A stretch of DNA of 64,000 nucleotides from Panagrolaimus kolymaensis (Eukaryota; Nematoda; Chromadorea; Rhabditida; Panagrolaimidae), in NCBI GenBank assembly GCA_028622995.1, contig JAJQJQ010000103.1:1-64000 (forward strand), written 5' to 3'. Positions 8,806-22,400 of this stretch are shown piece by piece. Positions within the stretch are counted from its first letter, which is position 1. The number at the start of each line of letters is the position of its first letter. The translations under genes and the position numbers were made by a program. The notes beneath the pieces were generated by a model that was not told the origin of the DNA, searched no databases, and saw nothing but the letters and a program-made list of their open reading frames with translations.

Positions 8806-9492
8806 CTGAGGGACATGAAGTTGACGATAATAAATATCAAAATTTTTACTTCTCCTTGGCATGAAAATTGAAGATAGGTTTACCGAATAAATTATGAATG
8901 GTTTAAATAAATAATGTGATTGTGAAAGTTTTAATTATGCTTCTTTGTGAGCTTTAAATGTGTTTTTTAAATAACTTTAATTTTACTTCTTCTTGGCATG
9001 AAAATTGAAGATAGGTTTACCGAATAAATTATGAATGGTTTAAATAAAAAATGTGATTGTGAAAGTTTTAATTATGCTTCTTTGTGAGCTTTAAATGTGT
9101 TTTTTAAATAACTTTAATTTTACTTCTCCTTGGCATGAAAATTGAAGATAGGTTTACCGAATAAATTATAAATGGTTTAAATAAAAAATGTGATTGTGAA
9201 AGTTTTAATTATGCTTCTTTGTGAGCTTTAAATGTGTTTTTTAAATAACTTTAATTTTACTTCTTCTTGGCATGAAAATTGAAGATAGGTTTACCGAATA
9301 AATTATGAATGGTTTAAATAAAAAATGTGATTGTGAAAGTTTTAATTATGCTTCTTTGTGAGCTTTAAATGTGTTTTTTAAATAACTTTAATTTTACTTC
9401 TCCTTGGCATGAAAATTGAAGATAGGTTAACCGAATAAATTATGAATGGTTTAAATAAATAATGTGATTGTGAAAGTTTTAATTATGCTTCT
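8806..9492 (+). repeat. Left edge of the satellite: five monomers with private variants
   Basis: The array starts mid-linker at CTGAGGGAC (8806). The first four full monomers all carry the TTGTGAG linker, which is otherwise interspersed, and the second and fourth have TTCTTCTTGG where the rest of the array has TTCTCC, TTTTCC or TTCACC. That TTCTTC variant occurs only here, 274 bp apart, indicating a local dimer duplication at the edge. The fifth monomer has GGTTAACC and passes into the GAGGGAC linker type that dominates afterwards. Confidence 0.8.
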
Positions 9493-10619
9493 GAGGGACA
9501 TGAAGATGACGATAATAAATAACTTTAATTTTACTTCTCCTTGGCATGAAAATTGAAGATAGGTTTACCGAATAAATTATGAATGGTTTAAATAAAAAAT
9601 GTGATTGTGAAAGTTTTAATTATGCTTCTTTGTGAGCTTTAAATGTGTTTTTTAAATAACTTTAATTTTACTTCTCCTTGGCATGAAAATTGAAGATAGG
9701 TTTACCGAATAAATTATGAATGGTTTAAATAAAAAATGTGATTGTGAAAGTTTTAATTATGCTTCTGAGGGACATGAAGTTGACGATAATAAATATCAAA
9801 ATTTTTACTTCTCCTTGGCATGAAAATTGAAGATAGGTTAACCGAATAAATTATGAATGGTTTAAATAAATAATGTGATTGTGAAAGTTTTAATTATGCT
9901 TCTGAGGGACATGAAGATGACGATAATAAATAACTTTAATTTTACTTTTCCTTGGCATGAAAATTGAAGATAGGTTTACCGAATAAATTATAAATGGTTT
10001 AAATAAAAAATGTGATTGTGAAAGTTTTAATTATGCTTCTGAGGGACATGAAGTTGACGATAATAAATATCAAAATTTTTACTTCTCCTTGGCATGAAAA
10101 TTGAAGATAGGTTAACCGAATAAATTATGAATGGTTTAAATAAATAATGTGATTGTGAAAGTTTTAATTATGCTTCTGAGGGACATGAAGATGACGATAA
10201 TAAATAACTTTAATTTTACTTCTCCTTGGCATGAAAATTGAAGATAGGTTTACCGAATAAATTATGAATGGTTTAAATAAAAAATGTGATTGTGAAAGTT
10301 TTAATTATGCTTCTGAGGGACATGAAGATGACGATAATAAATAACTTTAATTTTACTTCTCCTTGGCATGAAAATTGAAGATAGGTTTACCGAATAAATT
10401 ATGAATGGTTTAAATAAAAAATGTGATTGTGAAAGTTTTAATTATGCTTCTGAGGGACATGAAGATGACGATAATAAATAACTTTAATTTTACTTCTCCT
10501 TGGCATGAAAATTGAAGATAGGTTAACCGAATAAATTATGAATGGTTTAAATAAATAATGTGATTGTGAAAGTTTTAATTATGCTTCTGAGGGACATGAA
10601 GATGACGATAATAAATAAC

Positions 10620-11817
10620 TTTAATTTTACTTCTCCTTGGCATGAAAATTGAAGATAGGTTTACCGAATAAATTATGGATGGTCTAAATAAAAAATGTGA
10701 TTGTGAAAGTTTTAATTATGCTTCTTTGTGAGCTTTAAATGTGTTTTTTAAATAACTTTAATTTTACTTCTCCTTGGCATGAAAATTGAAGATAGGTTAA
10801 CCGAATAAATTATGAATGGTTTAAATAAATAATGTGATTGTGAAAGTTTTAATTATGCTTCTGAGGGACATGAAGATGACGATAATAAATAACTTTAATT
10901 TTACTTCTCCTTGGCATGAAAATTGAAGATAGGTTTACCGAATAAATTATGAATGGTCTAAATAAAAAATGTGATTGTGAAAGTTTTAATTATGCTTCTT
11001 TGTGAGCTTTAAATGTGTTTTTTAAATAACTTTAATTTTACTTCTCCTTGGCATGAAAATTGAAGATAGGTTAACCGAATAAATTATGAATGGTTTAAAT
11101 AAATAATGTGATTGTGAAAGTTTTAATTATGCTTCTGAGGGACATGAAGATGACGATAATAAATAACTTTAATTTTACTTCTCCTTGGCATGAAAATTGA
11201 AGATAGGTTTACCGAATAAATTATGAATGGTCTAAATAAAAAATGTGATTGTGAAAGTTTTAATTATGCTTCTTTGTGAGCTTTAAATGTGTTTTTTAAA
11301 TAACTTTAATTTTACTTCTCCTTGGCATGAAAATTGAAGATAGGTTAACCGAATAAATTATGAATGGTTTAAATAAATAATGTGATTGTGAAAGTTTTAA
11401 TTATGCTTCTGAGGGACATGAAGATGACGATAATAAATAACTTTAATTTTACTTCTCCTTGGCATGAAAATTGAAGATAGGTTTACCGAATAAATTATGA
11501 ATGGTCTAAATAAAAAATGTGATTGTGAAAGTTTTAATTATGCTTCTTTGTGAGCTTTAAATGTGTTTTTTAAATAACTTTAATTTTACTTCTCCTTGGC
11601 ATGAAAATTGAAGATAGGTTAACCGAATAAATTATGAATGGTTTAAATAAATAATGTGATTGTGAAAGTTTTAATTATGCTTCTGAGGGACATGAAGATG
11701 ACGATAATAAATAACTTTAATTTTACTTCTCCTTGGCATGAAAATTGAAGATAGGTTTACCGAATAAATTATGAATGGTCTAAATAAAAAATGTGATTCT
11801 GAAAGTTTTAATTATGC
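10620..11817 (+). repeat. 274-bp dimer higher-order repeat
   Basis: Two monomer types alternate: GGTTAACC/AAATAATG with the GAGGGAC linker, then GGTCTAAAT/AAAAAATG with the TTGTGAG linker. TTGTGAG linkers recur at 274-bp spacing (about 10720, 10998, 11272, 11546). The run ends when the TTGTGAG linker is replaced by the AAGTTGAC/ATATCAAAA linker at about 11820, next to the only GATTCTG found in the middle zone. Confidence 0.75.
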
Positions 11818-12949
11818 TTCTGAGGGACATGAAGTTGACGATAATAAATATCAAAATTTTTACTTCTCCTTGGCATGAAAATTGAAGATAGGTTTACCGA
11901 ATAAATTATGAATGGTTTAAATAAATAATGTGATTGTGAAAGTTTTAATTATGCTTCTGAGGGACATGAAGATGACGATAATAAATAACTTTAATTTTAC
12001 TTCTCCTTGGCATGAAAATTGAAGATAGGTTTACCGAATAAATTATGAATGGTCTAAATAAAAAATGTGATTGTGAAAGTTTTAATTATGCTTCTTTGTG
12101 AGCTTTAAATGTGTTTTTTAAATAACTTTAATTTTACTTCTCCTTGGCATGAAAATTGAAGATAGGTTAACCGAATAAATTATGAATGGTTTAAATAAAT
12201 AATGTGATTGTGAAAGTTTTAATTATGCTTCTGAGGGACATGAAGATGACGATAATAAATAACTTTAATTTTACTTCTCCTTGGCATGAAAATTGAAGAT
12301 AGGTTTACCGAATAAATTATGAATGGTCTAAATAAAAAATGTGATTGTGAAAGTTTTAATTATGCTTCTGAGGGACATGAAGTTGACGATAATAAATATC
12401 AAAATTTTTACTTCTCCTTGGCATGAAAATTGAAGATAGGTTTACCGAATAAATTATGAATGGTTTAAATAAATAATGTGATTGTGAAAGTTTTAATTAT
12501 GCTTCTGAGGGACATGAAGATGACGATAATAAATAACTTTAATTTTACTTCTCCTTGGCATGAAAATTGAAGATAGGTTTACCGAATAAATTATGAATGG
12601 TCTAAATAAAAAATGTGATTGTGAAAGTTTTAATTATGCTTCTGAGGGACATGAAGTTGACGATAATAAATATCAAAATTTTTACTTCTCCTTGGCATGA
12701 AAATTGAAGATAGGTTTACCGAATAAATTATGAATGGTTTAAATAAATAATGTGATTGTGAAAGTTTTAATTATGCTTCTGAGGGACATGAAGTTGACGA
12801 TAATAAATATCAAAATTTTTACTTCTCCTTGGCATGAAAATTGAAGATAGGTTTACCGAATAAATTATGAATGGTTTAAATAAATAATGTGATTGTGAAA
12901 GTTTTAATTATGCTTCTGAGGGACATGAAGTTGACGATAATAAATATCA

Positions 12950-14877
12950 AAATTTTTACTTCTCCTTGGCATGAAAATTGAAGATAGGTTTACCGAATAA
13001 ATTATGAATGGTTTAAATAAATAATGTGATTGTGAAAGTTTTAATTATGCTTCTGAGGGACATGAAGTTGACGATAATAAATATCAAAATTTTTACTTCT
13101 CCTTGGCATGAAAATTGAAGATAGGTTAACCGAATAAATTATGAATGGTTTAAATAAATAATGTGATTGTGAAAGTTTTAATTATGCTTCTGAGGGACAT
13201 GAAGATGACGATAATAAATAACTTTAATTTTACTTCTCCTTGGCATGAAAATTGAAGATAGGTTTACCGAATAAATTATGAATGGTCTAAATAAAAAATG
13301 TGATTGTGAAAGTTTTAATTATGTTTCTGAGGGACATGAAGTTGACGATAATAAATATCAAAATTTTTACTTCTCCTTGGCATGAAAATTGAAGATAGGT
13401 TTACCGAATAAATTATGAATGGTTTAAATAAATAATGTGATTGTGAAAGTTTTAATTATGCTTCTGAGGGACATGAAGATGACGATAATAAATAACTTTA
13501 ATTTTACTTCTCCTTGGCATGAAAATTGAAGATAGGTTTACCGAATAAATTATGAATGGTTTAAATAAAAAATGTGATTGTGAAAGTTTTAATTATGCTT
13601 CTGAGGGACATGAAGTTGACGATAATAAATAACTTTAATTTTACTTCTCCTTGGCATGAAAATTGAAGATAGGTTTACCGAATAAATTATGAATGGTTTA
13701 AATAAAAAATGTGATTGTGAAAGTTTTAATTATGCTTCTTTGTGAGCTTTAAATGTGTTTTTTAAATAACTTTAATTTTACTTCTCCTTGGCATGAAAAT
13801 TGAAGATAGGTTTACCGAATAAATTATGAATGGTTTAAATAAAAAATGTGATTGTGAAAGTTTTAATTATGCTTCTGAGGGACATGAAGTTGACGATAAT
13901 AAATATCAAAATTTTTACTTCTCCTTGGCATGAAAATTGAAGATAGGTTAACCGAATAAATTATGAATGGTTTAAATAAATAATGTGATTGTGAAAGTTT
14001 TAATTATGCTTCTGAGGGACATGAAGATGACGATAATAAATAACTTTAATTTTACTTCTCCTTGGCATGAAAATTGAAGATAGGTTTACCGAATAAATTA
14101 TGAATGGTCTAAATAAAAAATGTGATTGTGAAAGTTTTAATTATGTTTCTGAGGGACATGAAGTTGACGATAATAAATATCAAAATTTTTACTTCTCCTT
14201 GGCATGAAAATTGAAGATAGGTTTACCGAATAAATTATGAATGGTTTAAATAAATAATGTGATTGTGAAAGTTTTAATTATGCTTCTGAGGGACATGAAG
14301 ATGACGATAATAAATAACTTTAATTTTACTTCTCCTTGGCATGAAAATTGAAGATAGGTTTACCGAATAAATTATGAATGGTTTAAATAAAAAATGTGAT
14401 TGTGAAAGTTTTAATTATGCTTCTGAGGGACATGAAGTTGACGATAATAAATAACTTTAATTTTACTTCTCCTTGGCATGAAAATTGAAGATAGGTTTAC
14501 CGAATAAATTATGAATGGTTTAAATAAAAAATGTGATTGTGAAAGTTTTAATTATGCTTCTTTGTGAGCTTTAAATGTGTTTTTTAAATAACTTTAATTT
14601 TACTTCTCCTTGGCATGAAAATTGAAGATAGGTTTACCGAATAAATTATGAATGGTTTAAATAAAAAATGTGATTGTGAAAGTTTTAATTATGCTTCTGA
14701 GGGACATGAAGTTGACGATAATAAATATCAAAATTTTTACTTCTCCTTGGCATGAAAATTGAAGATAGGTTAACCGAATAAATTATGAATGGTTTAAATA
14801 AATAATGTGATTGTGAAAGTTTTAATTATGCTTCTGAGGGACATGAAGATGACGATAATAAATAACTTTAATTTTAC
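12950..14877 (+). repeat. 822-bp (6-monomer) higher-order repeat, about 2.3 copies
   Basis: The rare ATGTTTCT variant occurs at 13324 and 14146, exactly 6 x 137 bp apart. The order of linker types on either side matches at the same offset, including a hybrid linker (AAGTTGAC followed by AACTTTAA) and the TTGTGAG monomer. The match breaks on the left near 12950 and on the right near 14877, where TTTTCC replaces TTCTCC. Confidence 0.75.
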
Positions 14878-16232
14878 TTTTCCTTGGCATGAAAATTGAA
14901 GATAGGTTTACCGAATAAATTATAAATGGTTTAAATAAAAAATGTGATTGTGAAAGTTTTAATTATGCTTCTGAGGGACATGAAGTTGACGATAATAAAT
15001 ATCAAAATTTTTACTTCTCCTTGGCATGAAAATTGAAGATAGGTTAACCGAATAAATTATGAATGGTTTAAATAAATAATGTGATTGTGAAAGTTTTAAT
15101 TATGCTTCTGAGGGACATGAAGATGACGATAATAAATAACTTTAATTTTACTTCTCCTTGGCATGAAAATTGAAGATAGGTTTACCGAATAAATTATGAA
15201 TGGTTTAAATAAAAAATGTGATTGTGAAAGTTTTAATTATGCTTCTGAGGGACATGAAGTTGACGATAATAAATATCAAAATTTTTACTTCTCCTTGGCA
15301 TGAAAATTGAAGATAGGTTAACCGAATAAATTATGAATGGTTTAAATAAATAATGTGATTGTGAAAGTTTTAATTATGCTTCTGAGGGACATGAAGATGA
15401 CGATAATAAATAACTTTAATTTTACTTCTCCTTGGCATGAAAATTGAAGATAGGTTTACCGAATAAATTATGAATGGTTTAAATAAATAATGTGATTGTG
15501 AAAGTTTTAATTATGCTTCTGAGGGACATGAAGATGACGATAATAAATAACTTTAATTTTACTTCTCCTTGGCATGAAAATTGAAGATAGGTTTACCGAA
15601 TAAATTATGAATGGTCTAAATAAAAAATGTGATTGTGAAAGTTTTAATTATGCTTCTGAGGGACATGAAGATGACGATAATAAATAACTTTAATTTTACT
15701 TCTCCTTGGCATGAAAATTGAAGATAGGTTTACCGAATAAATTATGAATGGTTTAAATAAATAATGTGATTGTGAAAGTTTTAATTATGCTTCTGAGGGA
15801 CATGAAGATGACGATAATAAATAACTTTAATTTTACTTTTCCTTGGCATGAAAATTGAAGATAGGTTTACCGAATAAATTATAAATGGTTTAAATAAAAA
15901 ATGTGATTGTGAAAGTTTTAATTATGCTTCTGAGGGACATGAAGTTGACGATAATAAATATCAAAATTTTTACTTCTCCTTGGCATGAAAATTGAAGATA
16001 GGTTAACCGAATAAATTATGAATGGTTTAAATAAATAATGTGATTGTGAAAGTTTTAATTATGCTTCTGAGGGACATGAAGATGACGATAATAAATAACT
16101 TTAATTTTACTTCTCCTTGGCATGAAAATTGAAGATAGGTTTACCGAATAAATTATGAATGGTTTAAATAAATAATGTGATTGTGAAAGTTTTAATTATG
16201 CTTCTGAGGGACATGAAGTTGACGATAATAAA

Positions 16233-17790
16233 ATGGTTTAAATAAATAATGTGATTGTGAAAGTTTTAATTATGCTTCTGAGGGACATGAAGATGACGAT
16301 AATAAATAACTTTAATTTTACTTCTCCTTGGCATGAAAATTGAAGATAGGTTTACCGAATAAATTATGAATGGTTTAAATAAATAATGTGATTGTGAAAG
16401 TTTTAATTATGCTTCTGAGGGACATGAAGATGACGATAATAAATAACTTTAATTTTACTTCTCCTTGGCATGAAAATTGAAGATAGGTTTACCGAATAAA
16501 TTATGAATGGTCTAAATAAAAAATGTGATTGTGAAAGTTTTAATTATGCTTCTTTGTGAGCTTTAAATGTGTTTTTTAAATAACTTTAATTTTACTTCTC
16601 CTTGGCATGAAAATTGAAGATAGGTTAACCGAATAAATTATGAATGGTTTAAATAAATAATGTGATTGTGAAAGTTTTAATTATGCTTCTGAGGGACATG
16701 AAGATGACGATAATAAATAACTTTAATTTTACTTCTCCTTGGCATGAAAATTGAAGATAGGTTTACCGAATAAATTATGAATGGTTTAAATAAATAATGT
16801 GATTGTGAAAGTTTTAATTATGCTTCTGAGGGACATGAAGTTGACGATAATAAAATGGTTTAAATAAATAATGTGATTGTGAAAGTTTTAATTATGCTTC
16901 TGAGGGACATGAAGATGACGATAATAAATAACTTTAATTTTACTTCTCCTTGGCATGAAAATTGAAGATAGGTTTACCGAATAAATTATGAATGGTTTAA
17001 ATAAATAATGTGATTGTGAAAGTTTTAATTATGCTTCTGAGGGACATGAAGATGACGATAATAAATAACTTTAATTTTACTTCTCCTTGGCATGAAAATT
17101 GAAGATAGGTTTACCGAATAAATTATGAATGGTCTAAATAAAAAATGTGATTGTGAAAGTTTTAATTATGCTTCTTTGTGAGCTTTAAATGTGTTTTTTA
17201 AATAACTTTAATTTTACTTCTCCTTGGCATGAAAATTGAAGATAGGTTTACCGAATAAATTATGAATGGTTTAAATAAATAATGTGATTGTGAAAGTTTT
17301 AATTATGCTTCTGAGGGACATGAAGATGACGATAATAAATAACTTTAATTTTACTTCTCCTTGGCATGAAAATTGAAGATAGGTTTACCGAATAAATTAT
17401 GAATGGTTTAAATAAATAATGTGATTGTGAAAGTTTTAATTATGCTTCTGAGGGACATGAAGTTGACGATAATAAAATGGTTTAAATAAATAATGTGATT
17501 GTGAAAGTTTTAATTATGCTTCTGAGGGACATGAAGATGACGATAATAAATAACTTTAATTTTACTTCTCCTTGGCATGAAAATTGAAGATAGGTTTACC
17601 GAATAAATTATGAATGGTTTAAATAAATAATGTGATTGTGAAAGTTTTAATTATGCTTCTGAGGGACATGAAGATGACGATAATAAATAACTTTAATTTT
17701 ACTTCTCCTTGGCATGAAAATTGAAGATAGGTTTACCGAATAAATTATGAATGGTCTAAATAAAAAATGTGATTGTGAAAGTTTTAATTA
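16233..17790 (+). repeat. 622-bp higher-order repeat containing one 74-bp short unit
   Basis: Short-unit junctions (AATAAAATGG) at 16233, 16855 and 17477 are each 622 bp apart, which is 4 x 137 + 74. The intervening monomers repeat in the same type order. The pattern breaks near 17790, where an ATGTTTCT monomer with the ATATCAAAA linker replaces the TTGTGAG monomer. This block is the first appearance of short units from the left. Confidence 0.8.
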
Positions 17791-19440
17791 TGTTTCTGAG
17801 GGACATGAAGTTGACGATAATAAATATCAAAATTTTTACTTCTCCTTGGCATGAAAATTGAAGATAGGTTTACCGAATAAATTATGAATGGTTTAAATAA
17901 ATAATGTGATTGTGAAAGTTTTAATTATGCTTCTGAGGGACATGAAGATGACGATAATAAATAACTTTAATTTTACTTCTCCTTGGCATGAAAATTGAAG
18001 ATAGGTTTACCGAATAAATTATGAATGGTCTAAATAAAAAATGTGATTGTGAAAGTTTTAATTATGTTTCTGAGGGACATGAAGTTGACGATAATAAATA
18101 TCAAAATTTTTACTTCTCCTTGGCATGAAAATTGAAGATAGGTTTACCGAATAAATTATGAATGGTTTAAATAAATAATGTGATTGTGAAAGTTTTAATT
18201 ATGCTTCTGAGGGACATGAAGATGACGATAATAAATAACTTTAATTTTACTTCTCCTTGGCATGAAAATTGAAGATAGGTTTACCGAATAAATTATGAAT
18301 GGTTTAAATAAAAAATGTGATTGTGAAAGTTTTAATTATGCTTCTGAAAGACATGAAGTTGACGATAATAAATATCAAAATTTTTACTTCTCCTTGGCAT
18401 GAAAATTGAAGATAGGTTAACCGAATAAATTATGAATGGTTTAAATAAATAATGTGATTGTGAAAGTTTTAATTATGCTTCTGAGGGACATGAAGATGAC
18501 GATAATAAATAACTTTAATTTTACTTTTCCTTGGCATGAAAATTGAAGATAGATTTACCGAATAAATTATGAATGGTTTAAATAAATAATGTGATTGTGA
18601 AAGTTTTAATTATGCTTCTGAGGGACATGAAGATGACGATAATAAATAACTTTAATTTTACTTCTCCTTGGCATGAAAATTGAAGATAGGTTAACCGAAT
18701 AAATTATGAATGGTTTAAATAAATAATGTGATTGTGAAAGTTTTAATTATGCTTCTGAGGGACATGAAGATGACGATAATAAATAACTTTAATTTTACTT
18801 CTCCTTGGCATGAAAATTGAAGATAGGTTTACCGAATAAATTATGAATGGTCTAAATAAAAAATGTGATTGTGAAAGTTTTAATTATGTTTCTGAGGGAC
18901 ATGAAGTTGACGATAATAAATATCAAAATTTTTACTTCTCCTTGGCATGAAAATTGAAGATAGGTTTACCGAATAAATTATGAATGGTTTAAATAAATAA
19001 TGTGATTGTGAAAGTTTTAATTATGCTTCTGAGGGACATGAAGATGACGATAATAAATAACTTTAATTTTACTTCTCCTTGGCATGAAAATTGAAGATAG
19101 GTTTACCGAATAAATTATGAATGGTCTAAATAAAAAATGTGATTGTGAAAGTTTTAATTATGTTTCTGAGGGACATGAAGTTGACGATAATAAATATCAA
19201 AATTTTTACTTCTCCTTGGCATGAAAATTGAAGATAGGTTTACCGAATAAATTATGAATGGTTTAAATAAATAATGTGATTGTGAAAGTTTTAATTATGC
19301 TTCTGAGGGACATGAAGATGACGATAATAAATAACTTTAATTTTACTTCTCCTTGGCATGAAAATTGAAGATAGGTTTACCGAATAAATTATGAATGGTT
19401 TAAATAAAAAATGTGATTGTGAAAGTTTTAATTATGCTTC
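17790..19440 (+). repeat. 1096-bp (8-monomer) higher-order repeat
   Basis: ATGTTTCT variants at 17793 and 18067 (274 apart) recur at 18889 and 19163, both pairs offset by exactly 8 x 137 bp. Monomers between them keep nearly the same order. Boundaries are estimated by eye. Confidence 0.6.
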
Positions 19441-22400
19441 TGAGGGACATGAAGTTGACGATAATAAATATCAAAATTTTTACTTCTCCTTGGCATGAAA
19501 ATTGAAGATAGGTTAACCGAATAAATTATGAATGGTTTAAATAAATAATGTGATTGTGAAAGTTTTAATTATGCTTCTGAGGGACATGAAGATGACGATA
19601 ATAAATAACTTTAATTTTACTTTTCCTTGGCATGAAAATTGAAGATAGATTTACCGAATAAATTATAAATGGTTTAAATAAAAAATGTGATTGTGAAAGT
19701 TTTAATTATGCTTCTGAGGGACATGAAGTTGACGATAATAAATATCAAAATTTTTACTTCTCCTTGGCATGAAAATTGAAGATAGGTTAACCGAATAAAT
19801 TATGAATGGTTTAAATAAATAATGTGATTGTGAAAGTTTTAATTATGCTTCTGAGGGACATGAAGATGACGATAATAAATAACTTTAATTTTACTTCTCC
19901 TTGGCATGAAAATTGAAGATAGGTTTACCGAATAAATTATGAATGGTTTAAATAAAAAATGTGATTGTGAAAGTTTTAATTATGCTTCTGAGGGACATGA
20001 AGTTGACGATAATAAATATCAAAATTTTTACTTCTCCTTGGCATGAAAATTGAAGATAGGTTAACCGAATAAATTATGAATGGTTTAAATAAATAATGTG
20101 ATTGTGAAAGTTTTAATTATGCTTCTGAGGGACATGAAGATGACGATAATAAATAACTTTAATTTTACTTCTCCTTGGCATGAAAATTGAAGATAGGTTT
20201 ACCGAATAAATTATGAATGGTTTAAATAAATAATGTGATTGTGAAAGTTTTAATTATGCTTCTGAGGGACATGAAGATGACGATAATAAATAACTTTAAT
20301 TTTACTTCTCCTTGGCATGAAAATTGAAGATAGGTTTACCGAATAAATTATGAATGGTCTAAATAAAAAATGTGATTGTGAAAGTTTTAATTATGCTTCT
20401 GAGGGACATGAAGTTGACGATAATAAATATCAAAATTTTTACTTCTCCTTGGCATGAAAATTGAAGATAGGTTAACCGAATAAATTATGAATGGTTTAAA
20501 TAAATAATGTGATTGTGAAAGTTTTAATTATGCTTCTGAGGGACATGAAGTTGACGATAATAAAATGGTTTAAATAAATAATGTGATTGTGAAAGTTTTA
20601 ATTATGCTTCTGAGGGACATGAAGATGACGATAATAAATAACTTTAATTTTACTTCTCCTTGGCATGAAAATTGAAGATAGGTTTACCGAATAAATTATG
20701 AATGGTTTAAATAAATAATGTGATTGTGAAAGTTTTAATTATGCTTCTGAGGGACATGAAGTTGACGATAATAAAATGGTTTAAATAAATAATGTGATTG
20801 TGAAAGTTTTAATTATGCTTCTGAGGGACATGAAGATGACGATAATAAATAACTTTAATTTTACTTCTCCTTGGCATGAAAATTGAAGATAGGTTTACCG
20901 AATAAATTATGAATGGTTTAAATAAATAATGTGATTGTGAAAGTTTTAATTATGCTTCTGAGGGACATGAAGATGACGATAATAAATAACTTTAATTTTA
21001 CTTCTCCTTGGCATGAAAATTGAAGATAGGTTTACCGAATAAATTATGAATGGTCTAAATAAAAAATGTGATTGTGAAAGTTTTAATTATGCTTCTTTGT
21101 GAGCTTTAAATGTGTTTTTTAAATAACTTTAATTTTACTTCTCCTTGGCATGAAAATTGAAGATAGGTTAACCGAATAAATTATGAATGGTTTAAATAAA
21201 TAATGTGATTGTGAAAGTTTTAATTATGCTTCTGAGGGACATGAAGATGACGATAATAAATAACTTTAATTTTACTTCTCCTTGGCATGAAAATTGAAGA
21301 TAGGTTTACCGAATAAATTATGAATGGTTTAAATAAATAATGTGATTGTGAAAGTTTTAATTATGCTTCTGAGGGACATGAAGTTGACGATAATAAAATG
21401 GTTTAAATAAATAATGTGATTGTGAAAGTTTTAATTATGCTTCTGAGGGACATGAAGATGACGATAATAAATAACTTTAATTTTACTTCTCCTTGGCATG
21501 AAAATTGAAGATAGGTTTACCGAATAAATTATGAATGGTTTAAATAAATAATGTGATTGTGAAAGTTTTAATTATGCTTCTGAGGGACATAAAGATGACG
21601 ATAATAAATAACTTTAATTTTACTTCTCCTTGGCATGAAAAATGAAGATAGGTTTACCGAATAAATTATGAATGGTCTAAATAAAAAATGTGATTGTGAA
21701 AGTTTTAATTATGCTTCTTTGTGAGCTTTAAATGTGTTTTTTAAATAACTTTAATTTTACTTCTCCTTGGCATGAAAATTGAAGATAGGTTTACCGAATA
21801 AATTATGAATGGTTTAAATAAATAATGTGATTGTGAAAGTTTTAATTATGCTTCTGAGGGACATGAAGATGACGATAATAAATAACTTTAATTTTACTTC
21901 TCCTTGGCATGAAAATTGAAGATAGGTTTACCGAATAAATTATGAATGGTTTAAATAAATAATGTGATTGTGAAAGTTTTAATTATGCTTCTGAGGGACA
22001 TGAAGATGACGATAATAAATAACTTTAATTTTACTTCTCCTTGGCATGAAAATTGAAGATAGGTTTACCGAATAAATTATGAATGGTTTAAATAAATAAT
22101 GTGATTGTGAAAGTATTAATTATGCTTCTGAGGGACATGAAGATGACGATAATAAATAACTTTAATTTTACTTCTCCTTGGCATGAAAATTGAAGATAGG
22201 TTAACCGAATAAATTATGAATGGTTTAAATAAATAATGTGATTGTGAAAGTTTTAATTATGCTTCTGAGGGACATGAAGATGACGATAATAAATAACTTT
22301 AATTTTACTTCTCCTTGGCATGAAAATTGAAGATAGGTTTACCGAATAAATTATGAATGGTCTAAATAAAAAATGTGATTGTGAAAGTTTTAATTATGTT

